Assembly (NCBI GenBank): GCA_031216445.1
Contig: CM062214.1
Span: forward strand, 14,848,001-14,912,000
Reading direction: 5' to 3'
DNA from: Lateolabrax maculatus
Lineage: Eukaryota; Chordata; Actinopteri; Acropomatiformes; Lateolabracidae
DNA: 64,000 nt
A program made the translations under genes and the position numbers. The notes beneath the pieces are model-generated. The model did not search any database. It had not been told where the DNA came from and was given only the letters and a program-made list of their open reading frames with translations. Positions 36,138 through 45,248 of the stretch are shown here, in pieces. How positions within the stretch are numbered: the first letter of the stretch is position 1; each line of letters opens with the position of its first letter.

Positions 36138-38330
36138 TCTCTGTCTTTTAGGAGGACATCGCATTGACCTACAATAATTTCCTGTTGAGTAACCCTGATC
36201 CGAATCATAACTGCGACATGCCTATTGCCAACCAGCAGCTGGCTAATTTAGCTTAGTATAAAGACGGGGAACAGGAGGGGAGTCCTTAGAGTGTTACTAT
36301 GTGAGCAGTTTTTGTCCCCTCATCATGATTAATACAAGCGCACAGGTCTCAGTGACTACCAGGTGTAGTGGCAACTTAAACAATTTTCTAATCCTGCTGG
36401 CAAATGTCCCAGCTGTGCAGTACTGGGATGACAAACAGACAGGCTCTGTTAAACTGCTGACACATGTCCAGATTTAACAGCAAAGGGAAGTGAGTGTTCA
36501 CCTGATCCATACAAATCTTAAGCATACAGTGCACACACACACACCGTAAGCACACGCTTCCACAAACACACACACACACCATGCACTGTATCAAAGGGCA
36601 TAAGAGAGGAGTGCTGATGCCAGGGCTGCTCATTTGATCCCTGTAGAAAAACTCACTACCCTCTCTCTCTCCATCTCTATCTCTCTCTCTGGAAATAAGT
36701 ATTTATTTGGCCTTGTAATCTGACTTTAAGATTAGTCAGGTAGAGGCATTACATCACCAACCAACATGCACAACCACCCACTCACACGCATGTAAGTATA
36801 TACCCTTCGATGTGCACAGGACACATTGAAGGGTTGATTACTAATGTGCTTCTCTGTGCAGTACGGAACTGTGAGTTGCTGTTATTCAACCCTGTAACCC
36901 TCTCTGACACTTTACAGCCACACAAAGTTAGACATAGCAGTGATATGGCAACCTGAAAGGCACACACAGCATACACCTCTCCAGACCTACCTGAGATTTC
37001 ATTAAGCATTGATTACGTACGCTAAATCGCAGCAAATGAAGTTAAACCTACCACGGAGATACTGTTGAGTTTGGTCTCTGTTGATTAAGTCTTTTATTGA
37101 TCCATCCTGTAATTGTTATCCCCGGGACTGTTGCAAGGTAACAAAGCCTGCTGACAAAGAGTTACACTCTCACTTTACAGGCATCATTGGCTCTGTGTAC
37201 ATATAGAGATTGTTTAATTACTTTAGCTATTATATGCTCTATATTCATCTACTGTTTATCAAATTGGCTTTAATTTATTTTTATTTTTTTCTGTTAAGCA
37301 CTTTGAAATACTCATTCAAAAAGTGCCATTGAAAAATGTTCATTATTACAGATTATTATCATCAAATTAGCTCTTATGGGCAATTACTTTGTACTACATT
37401 AGCATAAGATTTATCCATCAAAGTCTGGCTACTAATTACTGTCTCCTCTTTTCTCTGCAGGTTCAGACCACTACCATGTGTATCTCGGTCAGCCTGAGTG
37501 GCTTTGTGGTCCTGGGCTGTATGTTTGCTCCCAAGGTCCATATCATCATGTTCCAGCCCCAGAAAAATGTGACCAGCCACAGGCTTAACCTCAATCGCTT
37601 CAGTGTCAGTGGGGCTGCCACCACATACGCATCTCACGGTAGGTTACATGCAGTTACCTCACTTTTAAAGAGACAGGGTTTAGAGCAGTACTCTCTTGGT
37701 CTTTTTTTACTATGCCTCTATCAAATGGGTTCATAAGCATTCAATATTCTGCACAACAGACAGCCCTGTGTTCCACTTTTGCTATAGGGAATACAAAAAT
37801 CTTGAAGAATCTATGTGTTTGTTTTCTGTATTTTTCTGTGTTCCTATAGAACAGTCTTATAATGCAATGTCCCAAGCATTATTAAGAATGGCATCCTGCT
37901 GAAATAACTGTAGTGGCAAGCAGTACAATGAGTCGAAAAGAAAGAACCATGCTCCTAAGAACTTACTTGAATTTTTGACTGGAACATGTTTCAAGAATTT
38001 TGTGATTTTGTGGGTGGACATTTTATATTAGATAGCTTGTTGGTTTAGTTAGATTCCATTGTCACTTCTTCCCTCAGAAACACAAATACTAGTTTTAAGA
38101 AAATCTTTTTCATCCCAGTGGCAGCAAATATCATTAACTGAGGAATGCTTTTATGAACAATTACATGCACAAATCTAATGTCTAAGAATGCTTGATTTAT
38201 GTCTATGTCATTTTCTTCTCCCTTCTTCTTTTTTGTTCTCTCTCTTTTTCTAGCCTCTGTCAGTGCTCACCACGTCCCAACTGTGTGCAATGGGAGAGAA
38301 ATTGTCGACTCCACTACTTCCTCTCTGTGA
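20403..38330 (+). CDS. grm3: Metabotropic glutamate receptor 3, complete coding region in 11 exons
   Basis: The coding exons are 20403-20720, 21525-21668, 24917-25186, 25669-26287, 33538-33780, 33890-34079, 35010-35319, 35455-35648, 35936-36068, 37461-37638 and 38254-38330. They sum to 2676 bases, 891 codons plus stop; human mGlu3 has 879 residues. mGlu3 is a class C GPCR coupled to Gi/o that lowers cAMP and acts at presynaptic, postsynaptic and glial membranes. In order the protein has a signal peptide (about 1-22), a Venus-flytrap ligand domain, a cysteine-rich linker (about 513-582), seven membrane segments (from about 584) and a short tail ending in the PDZ ligand SSL. Glutamate-site residues known from mGlu3 are present: R62, R66, S149, A170, T172, D299 and K398. 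S150 aligns with the Ser that separates mGlu3 from mGlu2 (Asp). The tail HVPTVCNGRE...TTSSL is mGlu3-specific. The ATG context (AAC ATG G) is good. Oddities are a Gly-rich insertion at 362-375 and more introns than in mammals. Confidence 0.97.
20721..21524 (+). other. grm3: grm3 intron after coding exon 1
   Basis: 804 bases with no coding sequence. Bases about 20885-21030 carry AAGTAAAAAGTCCAATG and AAAGTAAATGTACCTC wording typical of a dispersed teleost repeat rich in AAGTA motifs. Confidence 0.7.
21525..21668 (+). CDS. grm3: grm3 coding exon 2 (residues 107-154)
   Basis: Acceptor TTTCCTAG and donor GTAACA, phase 0 at both ends. It encodes ALEFVRASLTKVD through VIGGSFSSVSIQ and includes ligand-contacting S149 and the mGlu3-type S150. 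Confidence 0.96.
21669..24916 (+). other. grm3: grm3 intron after coding exon 2
   Basis: 3.25 kb with no coding sequence recognised. It contains short GT/TG tracts (near 21849, 22645, 23021, 23478) and pyrimidine-rich stretches around 22060-22200 and 22735-22815. This position (VSIQ|VANLL) probably matches the human intron after exon 2. Confidence 0.75.
24917..25186 (+). CDS. grm3: grm3 coding exon 3 (residues 155-244)
   Basis: Acceptor CCCCTCAG and donor GTAATA, phase 0 at both ends. It encodes the hinge and lobe-2 entry (QIPQISYASTSAKLSD with A170 and T172; VPPDFYQAKAM; ASEGDYGETG). It is almost identical to the mammalian protein. Confidence 0.97.
25187..25668 (+). other. grm3: grm3 intron after coding exon 3
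   Basis: 482 bases with no feature recognised. Human GRM3, as I recall, has no intron here. Confidence 0.7.
25669..26287 (+). CDS. grm3: grm3 coding exon 4 (residues 245-450), with Gly-rich insertion
   Basis: Acceptor CTGTCCAG; it ends TTCACA-G before GTAAGA, phase 1. It encodes the rest of lobe 2, with D299 (WVASDGWG) and K398 (SKIMFVVNAVY). Between FQCSL and CDKDL the mammalian basic loop is replaced by a longer stretch rich in Gly (residues 362-375, bases 26020-26061). Confidence 0.97.
28645..28696. repeat. (GT)n microsatellite
   Basis: An uninterrupted run of about 26 GT units inside a grm3 intron. Confidence 0.95.
28788..29430 (+). repeat. Long polypyrimidine-rich block
   Basis: About 640 bases overwhelmingly C and T on the + strand, made of imperfect CTCT, TCTGTC and CCTCC units. 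The 95- to 130-codon reading frames here are Ser/Leu/Phe-rich artefacts of that composition. Confidence 0.8.
29938..30002. repeat. (TC)n microsatellite
   Basis: About 32 uninterrupted TC units, the longest pure dinucleotide run in the window. Confidence 0.96.
30958..31460. repeat. Teleost interspersed repeat copy in a grm3 intron
   Basis: The wording GGCTCTATGGATGGCAATG, the TCAGTCAGTC run, CCACCACT, CTGACTTTGGTGATC (twice) and GCCCCAGCTGTACTTTG is that of a very common dispersed fish repeat. Two internal GACTTTGGTGATC units lie about 120 bases apart. I know the pattern but not the family name, and saw no clear terminal duplications. Confidence 0.6.
33538..33780 (+). CDS. grm3: grm3 coding exon 5 (residues 451-531)
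   Basis: The acceptor CCCCTCCAG at 33537 is chosen because the split codon G|CC restores APF, as in mammalian mGlu3 (TAPF). It encodes ETIVKFDSQGDGVGRYN, the end of the ligand domain, and the start of the cysteine-rich linker (PTSQCSDPC). The donor is GTAGGG, phase 1. Confidence 0.95.
33890..34079 (+). CDS. grm3: grm3 coding exon 6 (residues 532-594)
   Basis: It carries most of the cysteine-rich linker (CCWICTACEPHEF, DEFTCSPC, SCYDLPEDYI) and the start of membrane segment 1 (WAIGPITIACV). The donor GTGAGT begins at 34080, phase 2. The upstream intron is only 109 bases. Confidence 0.96.
34080..35009 (+). other. grm3: grm3 intron after coding exon 6
   Basis: 930 bases with no coding sequence. 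A (GT)n microsatellite (34135-34176) starts 55 bases after the donor. Confidence 0.75.
34135..34176. repeat. (GT)n microsatellite near a grm3 donor
   Basis: About 20 uninterrupted GT units close to the 5' splice site of the intron after coding exon 6. Confidence 0.94.
35010..35319 (+). CDS. grm3: grm3 coding exon 7 (residues 595-698)
   Basis: It completes membrane segment 1 and covers segments 2 and 3 (NHTPLVKASGRELCYIL, FLAKPSPAICALRRLGLG, SALLTKTNRIARIF), with the conserved extracellular Cys of SPAICALRR. It ends SPSSQ before GTGAGT, phase 0. Confidence 0.97.
35407..35442 (+). repeat. Poly-C tract next to a grm3 acceptor
   Basis: 29 consecutive C (35407-35435), one G, then six C. It fills a quarter of a 135-base intron and ends 12 bases before the acceptor at 35454. 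The length may be uncertain because such homopolymers are prone to sequencing error. Confidence 0.9.
35455..35648 (+). CDS. grm3: grm3 coding exon 8 (residues 699-762)
   Basis: It covers membrane segment 4, extracellular loop 2 and segment 5 (VFICLSLISVQLVMVSVW, VILKCNVRDSSML, GYDVLLVILCT). The acceptor TTTTTTAG follows a 36-base C tract in a 135-base intron. The donor is GTAAGT, phase 2. Confidence 0.97.
35936..36068 (+). CDS. grm3: grm3 coding exon 9 (residues 763-807)
   Basis: It encodes intracellular loop 3 (FKTRKCPENFNEAKFI) and membrane segment 6 (TTCIIWLAFLPIFYVTSSDYR). The donor GTATCT is weak, and a CA microsatellite starts 12 bases into the intron. Confidence 0.97.
36069..37460 (+). 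other. grm3: grm3 intron after coding exon 9
   Basis: 1.39 kb with no coding sequence. It holds a CA microsatellite (36081-36134) and a fragment with GCTAATTTAGCTTAGTATAA (about 36232-36265) resembling part of a dispersed teleost repeat. Human GRM3 probably lacks this intron. Confidence 0.75.
36081..36134. repeat. (CA)n microsatellite beside a grm3 donor
   Basis: CA units interrupted by three CCC triplets, beginning 12 bases into the intron after the weak donor of coding exon 9. Confidence 0.93.
37461..37638 (+). CDS. grm3: grm3 coding exon 10 (residues 808-866)
   Basis: It encodes membrane segment 7 (TTTMCISVSLSGFVVLGCMF) and the proximal tail (APKVHIIMFQPQKNV). The donor is GTAGGT, phase 1. 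Confidence 0.97.
37639..38253 (+). other. grm3: grm3 last intron
   Basis: 615 bases with no coding sequence. A pyrimidine-rich tract (38215-38250) leads to the last acceptor. Confidence 0.75.
38254..38330 (+). CDS. grm3: grm3 coding exon 11 and stop (residues 867-891)
   Basis: Acceptor TTTTTCTAG. It encodes the distal tail HHVPTVCNGREIVDSTTSSL, then TGA at 38328-38330. The last residues SSL form a class I PDZ-binding end, conserved in mammalian mGlu3. Confidence 0.96.
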
Positions 38331-38430
38331 CCACATCCAGTCCGCTCTCTAAATCTGCCCCTGCGACTGTTAGCCAATCCATGAACATTTTACCCCTCAA
38401 TCATCATTTCACACCTCATCACTCTATACA

Positions 38431-38432
<2 letters not shown>

Positions 38433-38469
<37 letters not shown>
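38433..38469. repeat. (CA)n microsatellite in the grm3 3' UTR
   Basis: About 18 CA units roughly 100 bases after the grm3 stop codon, so probably in the mature mRNA. Confidence 0.93.
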
Positions 38470-38471
<2 letters not shown>

Positions 38472-40270
38472 ACAAATACACACAAATACTTGCACAAACA
38501 AACAAACATACAACCTTCCTTGTGGACTAGAACTGTGTTGTTTCACAAATGTAGAAAGTGTGTAACTATAATTAAATTATTTTCTAGGGATGTACATACA
38601 TGGAATCGACATTGTTGTAAGTAGAGAAACAAAAGAACAAAAAAAGTTTTTAGGAGGAATTTTTGGAGCCTTTGTTTTTGATAGCTTTGTTATGATGCGG
38701 TGTAAATAGACATGTGCTTAATCATGGTAGGAGGGTGTGTGTCCCTCAGTCTGGATGCACATTTGTGGCTCTGCTTGCCTCACCTGCAATATCCCACAGA
38801 CTTTTTATTCTCATGCTTTTTTGTAGGTCTCATTGTAATAACCAATTATGTATGCATTTCTATTGTGTATCTGTACATTTGTATATTATACTACTGATGG
38901 TTCAAAGAGCACAATGTTGACAGTCTTGTAACCCTAGAATGAATGTGGACAAAAGGATAAACTGGATAGTATAAGATGGTTGGAACGGACATGTAAAATC
39001 CATCAAACTCATCGACTTACAGTTACACTGTGCCAAAACACAATTTTCAGTTTGAGAGTTCATCTATTCAAATCTGGATAGATTTGCTTTGGATCCTAGA
39101 TCCGTATAAAGAACCCATTGCGGCTGTTTTTGCAGAAAAAATGTTTTGCTTTTGATACAAATGTTCATTTTTCTATTTCTTATCATGGAATCCCTTTATC
39201 TAAATGGCCATAGTTTCAGACATGTGTTCACCAAAGCTGAAGTATGTTCTCTCCCACTCTCAAACTGCTGGTTCTTCTGACGATTGCTGTAATGGATTGC
39301 TGATATTAACTAATAGCGGGGCTGAAAAGATTTAGTACATCAAATGCAAAACTGTCAATACAGACAGTGCTGTGAAATTCTGTCAACAAAAACAAATTGG
39401 TGTCTTACCCGTTAATTATAAATTTGTACTCAAATGACTCACACACGGATGAAGGGAAACTGTCTGCTTTGCTGAATACATGTTGAATTTTTCCAACTAC
39501 AGGGGAGTTGTAGCTTATGTTTTCGTGCCCCATAGATACAGCATGTGGTGGTGTTTTGAATATGGCTATGTGCCTTAATGTATGTTTGATAGTGCTCAAG
39601 GTAGTGGTTGTAAGAGATCAGTTTTACATTGCCAGCTGAAAATCCTTGTTTGGTAAATGTGAAAGTGACTCCAGTATAGAGTACATGTTTCAGGGCAACA
39701 CTATGCCAGTTAGTTTTAATCCCTACCAAGCCTTCTGCCATTGATTGTTTACCTGAGGTGTTGAAACAGTGAATCTGAGGAGTCCGTAGGTTGAAATGAC
39801 TTTCTCTACCCCCTTCTATCCCCAGTCTGTGATTAAAAAAACATGAAATGGATATTCCTGATAGACACCCATCACACGGATTTTACTTTACATTTTTTAC
39901 AGCTTAGGGGCTCCAATCAAAGGAGGTAGGGGAAGAGAAGCTCACATACCATTAAGATGAAGTCACTGACTCGTCGACTTATTGAAGTGTGCAGTTTACA
40001 TGTCTGTGTTAAATGTGTTGACGTTGAGAGGCACAGTGGAGCAGCTGGCTTCGGCAGTCCCAGAGAGGCTCACAAGAGGAAGCAGAGCACACAATGTCAG
40101 CTGCTGGCAGATTCCATCTAACAAAAGGATGTTGTAATAGAACGCATATGCATAACATACATAACATTTATAAACACCCATACCCATTGAAATCTCTGTT
40201 TTGTGGAAATATGACAGACTCTCTGCTGGGTGACAATTATGAGGTGGGGGGGATAAAAGACAAAAACATG

Positions 40271-40276
40271 AATAAA
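40271..40276 (+). terminator. grm3: Candidate grm3 poly(A) signal
   Basis: Canonical AATAAA followed by a T-rich stretch (AGTTTTATATG). A second AATAAA at 40444-40449 is an alternative. Confidence 0.35.
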
Positions 40277-42679
40277 GTTTTATATGAAAATCTAAATTAC
40301 CTAAATTAGTGGACTAATTTAGCATTACAGCACAATTCCTTTTAAAGAGTGTCCTGTCATGCAAGAATTTATTGCATTTAGAATGGTAGTAAATTATTGA
40401 TGAACTGATCTTAAATGGTTAAATACTATAATATGCTGTCTAAAATAAAGTTTGACTGTTATACTTGATATTTCTGACAAAATATATGATCAGAATCACT
40501 CATTTGCTTCCCCAGACAAGCATTTTTTTCACGCATTTTCATGTAAAAACTCAATACAGTCGATACAGGAAGAACTGTTGAACATTCATCTCTTGACCGG
40601 TCTACACCGTTGCACAGCCGGTCTCCAACAGCACCCTGTGATTATCACACTGAATGATAGATTGAAAGAATTTTAGAGGATGCGCCAAGACAAGCCGACC
40701 TACATTGGGGCGTGTGTGCGAGTTAGGTGCAGAGAGCAGGAGGAGAGAGCGATGTGGCAGAGCAGAGGGGAGCTGCTGCTGGATTATGTAAAGCACTCCC
40801 ACAGCCCAGAAGTCACAGCGCTTCTATGGAAGCTCAAAGCATTTCAGAGATTCACAGTCTTTGTTAGCAGAAGGCTTAGCCATTCACTCAGTGGTCCTGC
40901 TCCCACAAGATACACCCCGCATGGCAGGTTGCTATGGACAACCACTGTCACATCCGCTGCCGGAATGTCTATTTGTCTGGATGGAGAGGAGGGTGGGAGG
41001 AGGGATAAGGAGAGGGGAAAAGAAGAGAAATACAAAGAGGAAAAAACTGGTTGCTGGTTGTGATTCAAATTGGCAGTGACTGATGAGATTTGGCTCGGCA
41101 AGGCCCAGTACTCTACTCCCGCTTTTAATGGCCGCACAAATAGAGCACTTAACCCTGATTCTCCCCTCATTTAGTCCAGGGACTAGTCTGGGACAACAGT
41201 CTCACACTCTTCCCCTGTCCCTCTCTCTCTCAGTCCACCTCACCCCCTTCAACCTTTCCCCCGCCGCCAATGTCCGCCTCATCTCCACTCTATGTGTGAA
41301 ACTTGCTGTTGAGTTGGTCTCAGCCAAGACCACCTAAGCCAGACCAACAGATTGGTAGCCCACACTTAAACTGAAGCACTCGGATCAGGGTGCCCACTGC
41401 AGCGCATGCCAACGAGGCAGCCTTGAGGAGGTTGGAAAAGGGATAAGGGGAAGGTAGATAAAAGGAGTTGGAGGGTGAATTGGAAAATTAAACTAGGACT
41501 CAGATGTGAAGAAAGTACATCACTTTGAAATACATCACCTTTCTCACTACACTACACTCAGTTTATCATTTCATGTACCCACTAACTCTCTCCGTGGCTT
41601 CCTTAATTGGCTTTACTCATGAATATCCCTTTCAAACAGCAAGCCATCCACCACGGACATTGTTCCTCCATTCAGCCTCTGCCAACTGCCATGTGCTCTA
41701 CAAAGGTCTCTGTGCTGTAGCCCCCCTGCTATACAGCAGAATGCGTCCCTGGCCTCTAGGCTTTGAAACAAGACAGGAATCACTGCGGCGAAATGAAGCT
41801 GAGGTCAAGCTGAACTCTGGCACCGGCCAATCACAAAGCAATAGTTGGTGTTTGCGTGATACGTGCAATAAGGAGGCTGTGGTGATCATAATAAATAACA
41901 ACAAGCAAACAGCCGGTGTTGTCCCCTCGTCCTTCTGTGACTAGTCCTGCGCAAAATAAGTAGTTTAGTGTGTCTGTCAATAAATCTCTGAAATCTAAAT
42001 GTCGAACGCTAGTATAGATAGATCTGTCTCTTCAGCAACATTAATGGCCCCTCACCACTACTTTCATACACACACACAGGCTCTATTCATAGTGCGTGTT
42101 GGCAAATGTTGAAAGATGTCTCTAACACTCCTGCCTAATCTGTTCCCTAAGTGATGGCACTCCAATCAAACCATCTACTCGAGTGCTCCCTGCCTAGGAC
42201 AATGCACTCCAGTGTATGAGCTCACTCTTCTCAAAAAAAAGAGAAAGACTGAAACAAAAAGATAAACATAAAGAAAGAAAGGGAATAAAAGCCTAAAAAT
42301 GATCAAAATAAACATGGAGAAGAAATAAAAATAATTAACAGTTGGGGCAGCATCTGTCAATAGTTTTCTGTCCTACACTGCCCTCAGCAAGGTGTGTTAG
42401 AGTGGGATTTTGTAAAAAAAAAAAAATAACAATAATAAAAAAAAGAAAGAGACATGTCAGGTTTTTTATTCAGTTCGTGAAAATATTGCAGGTACAAAAT
42501 GTTTACGTGTTGCTCCTGCTTCTGTCTCTTATTTCTAGCTATCACACTGCCTACAGTTCCTTCTTTCAGAACTACATGTTGACTCTTTTCTTGTAACCAG
42601 GCAATGATTGCCCTCTGGTGGTATCCACAGGTGATTACATAAATAACCTTCATACACTGAACAGCCAGGAATTTCCATC

Positions 42680-43265
42680 CCCATTATTAAAAGTAATCAG
42701 ATCCTTTTCTAAAGTAAAAGTACCAATACAACAATGTAAAAACACCCTCTTCGAAGTAAAAGTCCTGCATTCAAAATCCTACAAAAGTAAAAGTACAGAA
42801 GTATTTTCTAAGAAGTATATGACCCCTGTGACTGATATGTGACATTATTAGATTATTAATACTGAGGAGCAAGCAGTGTGTGAGTAGCATATTACTGTTG
42901 TGGAGTTATGGTGAGAAGATAAATCCGAGGGGTCGTGAGATAACTACTAAAGCAAAAAGTATACACAAATTTGTATTAATTTTTTTGACTTTTCTATAAT
43001 CATTGCTTTTTGGTGAAATATTGTTTACTTTTAGCTCGTTGGACCTAAAACAGTTATTTAGATTAAACCAACTGAGAAGTCTACAGAGGAAATAACTCTT
43101 TTGTAGAAGTGGTGACACCACTGTTCTCTTAGATTGTCATATGTTTTTTAAGTAAAATCTCATTCTGAAAAGTAACTGTATAATGTAGTATAATGGATAT
43201 ACTATAGTATGAGTACCTCAAAATTATACAGTTGCTGAGTAAATGTGCTTACTTCCAACCACTGT
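42680..43265. repeat. AAGTAAAAGTAC-type teleost repeat, probable copy
   Basis: It opens with AAAAGTAATCAGATCC and repeated AAGTAAAAGTAC/AAGTAAAAGTCC units and ends GAGTAAATGTGCTTACTTCC AACCACTG. This matches a very common fish dispersed repeat that typically ends near CCACCACTG. The ends are approximate and no target duplication was identified. Confidence 0.55.
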
Positions 43266-44164
43266 GTTGACAAGTAGCAGTTTGGTTACCATTTAGATTC
43301 CTAATTTGTGCTTGTAGGGAAGCAAAAAATCAGATTAAAATCTATTAAAACCTTGAGATTAAAGAATTTAAGAAACTTTGTCTCAATATCTGTTTTACAC
43401 TGCCCTCTACTGGAGAACCTTGCGAAAGCCAGGAAAGAGTTGATGTGAGCAGGGGCTTAAATAATCTTATCACAAAAATCATTTATATAAATATATATAT
43501 AGTTGTAATATTTATATTGTTTTTGAAAGATCCCCAAAACTAGACAGCCCCAATATTTTTCATTCTTTCAAGTTGGTGTGACAAGGGTAAAAGAAAGCTT
43601 TAAATACTTATTTTTTTCCCAGTGGATTTCACACAATGAAAACTCTTATAAATACTTCACTTTTTCACTTAAGCTGTGTAAAGTGATAGAACATCCACAG
43701 ATTGTATTTTAATATTTAAACAATGACACTGGGTAGCTCAGTCGATGTAATCACATCCACGTTTGCGACAAAAATCTGTTGGTTACACCATGAAATTAAT
43801 CATGAGGTCACATACTTTCAAATACAAGAACATTTCTTAAAAAAAGGTCACCAATTTTGACAAAGAACTTGAGGTGTGATTTGTGTTAGGATCATTTGAA
43901 AGTGATACTCAACTGCTGTGCATTAAGCTTTTAGGATATCATATGATTTAGGCCACTGACATATCACAGCTGTTATATAAAGGCAGGTCAAAGCACTATA
44001 CTTTGATAAAATGGTTTTGTTAGCAAGGCGACAGAGACTTTTGAAGTAATGAATAATTTTGGGCCGCACAAGACACAAAATCTTTGGATAGATGAAAGTC
44101 TACAAGGAAATAAATTTGACCCAGTGTATAGTTCATTCCACACTCACAACTAAAAACTTCAAAT

Positions 44165-44245
44165 ACTGTTACTCAGGGATGGTAAAAGTACTAGAATGCT
44201 GTACTTAAGTAAAAGTACTAAAGGTAGAAGTATAAAGTAGGTCAG
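44165..44245. repeat. Short fragment of the AAGTAAAAGTAC-type repeat
   Basis: CAGGGATGGTAAAAGTACTA and CTTAAGTAAAAGTACT wording, probably one end of the same family as the copy at 42680-43265. Confidence 0.5.
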
Positions 44246-44519
44246 TTAAAATGACCCTTGGTTTTCTAAATGTTATATTGGGTATGGTATGGTCATTATC
44301 GTGATCCAAAAAAAGATTGATGCATTGTCACTCAGGACTGATTATTGGACTTCAACTGCCTACATTGTCAGTTAAGTAAAAACTATTATTTATTTATTTA
44401 ATAAAATTGCATTGCTTGAAATCTATTTTTTACCCACAATGCCAGTAAGACACCTCCACCCTTCAGTGGATAGCTGAAAAAATCGGTCGACAAGGGAATC
44501 AATCAAACTGGTTGCACTT

Positions 44520-45179
44520 ATACATAAATACTTCATCATTTATTTGACATACATGGACAGTCAACACCACAACCTCACCTCATCTCATGTGACATCTTCA
44601 CTTTGAATTGGTCAGCAGAAACACAATACAATAATTTCAACTAAGCAACAGAACAAACAGATGAAGATAAAGGCATTTATATGGCCAGAATATATCGGTC
44701 TCTCAAACGTCTATGGGAGATAGACACACACCCACCATGGTGATCCTGATGGGAATTACACCATGGCTGTCTAAAGAAATATTAGACACCGAATGGACTG
44801 AAAATAATATAAACAAAAGAGAACATCAATCAAATAGGTCCATTTCTTACCCTGAGCTCTTCTTACAGCCTTTCTGACATCAGTTTGAATCAGAATATCA
44901 CCAGGCAGTGTCTGTCACACACACCTGCTTCACAGTACTATGCTTCGAGTTGGACGGCTCTGTCGTACCGAGCATTAAGGCCACCATGTTCTTGTGACTT
45001 CTGAACCTGGCTCTAGGTGCATGATGTGTGTGTGTTTATATGTGTGTGTATGTACACACAGTTGGTATTCCAGGTGTACCATAGCTCATAAAGGGGGTGG
45101 TTGGTTAAAGGGGTCGTTCAGTGGAAAGTCTCCTGAGGGTCCAATCTCTCCCCTCACTACCACTCACTTTACCACCGGT
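44520..45179 (-). other. elapor2: Probable elapor2 3' UTR
   Basis: It runs on the - strand from the stop codon at 45180 to just past an AATAAA (44544-44539 on the - strand). The length, about 650 bases, is plausible. The end is inferred from that signal alone. Confidence 0.4.
44539..44544 (-). terminator. elapor2: Candidate elapor2 poly(A) signal
   Basis: AATAAA on the - strand about 640 bases after the elapor2 stop. Confidence 0.4.
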
Positions 45180-45248
45180 CTAGCTCCATACCAACGCTTT
45201 CGAGTGAGATGAGTTTAGCTGCACATGTTCATAGCTCTCTCCGTTTCC
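45180..45248 (-). CDS. elapor2: elapor2 coding exon 22 and stop (residues 979-1000)
   Basis: Acceptor TTTATTTTAG. It encodes GNGESYEHVQLNSSHSKAL and three more residues, then TAG at 45182-45180. The alignment to the mammalian end (GFDSVPLKTSS) is loose, so this last exon is less certain than the others. Confidence 0.75.
   Translation of the reverse strand, partial: GNGESYEHVQLNSSHSKALVWS

Larger units (their letters stand above)
38331..40295 (+). other. grm3: Probable grm3 3' UTR
   Basis: It runs from the stop codon to a candidate poly(A) signal AATAAA at 40271-40276, with a second AATAAA at 40444-40449. No reading frame here looks coding, and a CA microsatellite lies at 38433-38469. The end is inferred only from the signals. 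Confidence 0.4.
40296..44519. other. Gap between the convergent genes
   Basis: No coding sequence recognised. The stretch holds purine-rich DNA near 40980-41045 and two dispersed-repeat-like segments rich in AAGTAAAAGTAC (42680-43265 and 44165-44245). The reading frames of up to 139 codons show no domain and no conserved wording. Confidence 0.6.

Noticed and set aside
20403..38330. Assignment as grm2 rather than grm3
   Set aside because: The tail ending HVPTVCNGRE..TTSSL, the Ser at residue 150 and the neighbour elapor2 all favour grm3.
41525..41944. 139-codon frame on the + strand between the two genes
   Set aside because: No domain, no family resemblance, and it lies in the gap between the probable 3' ends; most likely chance.
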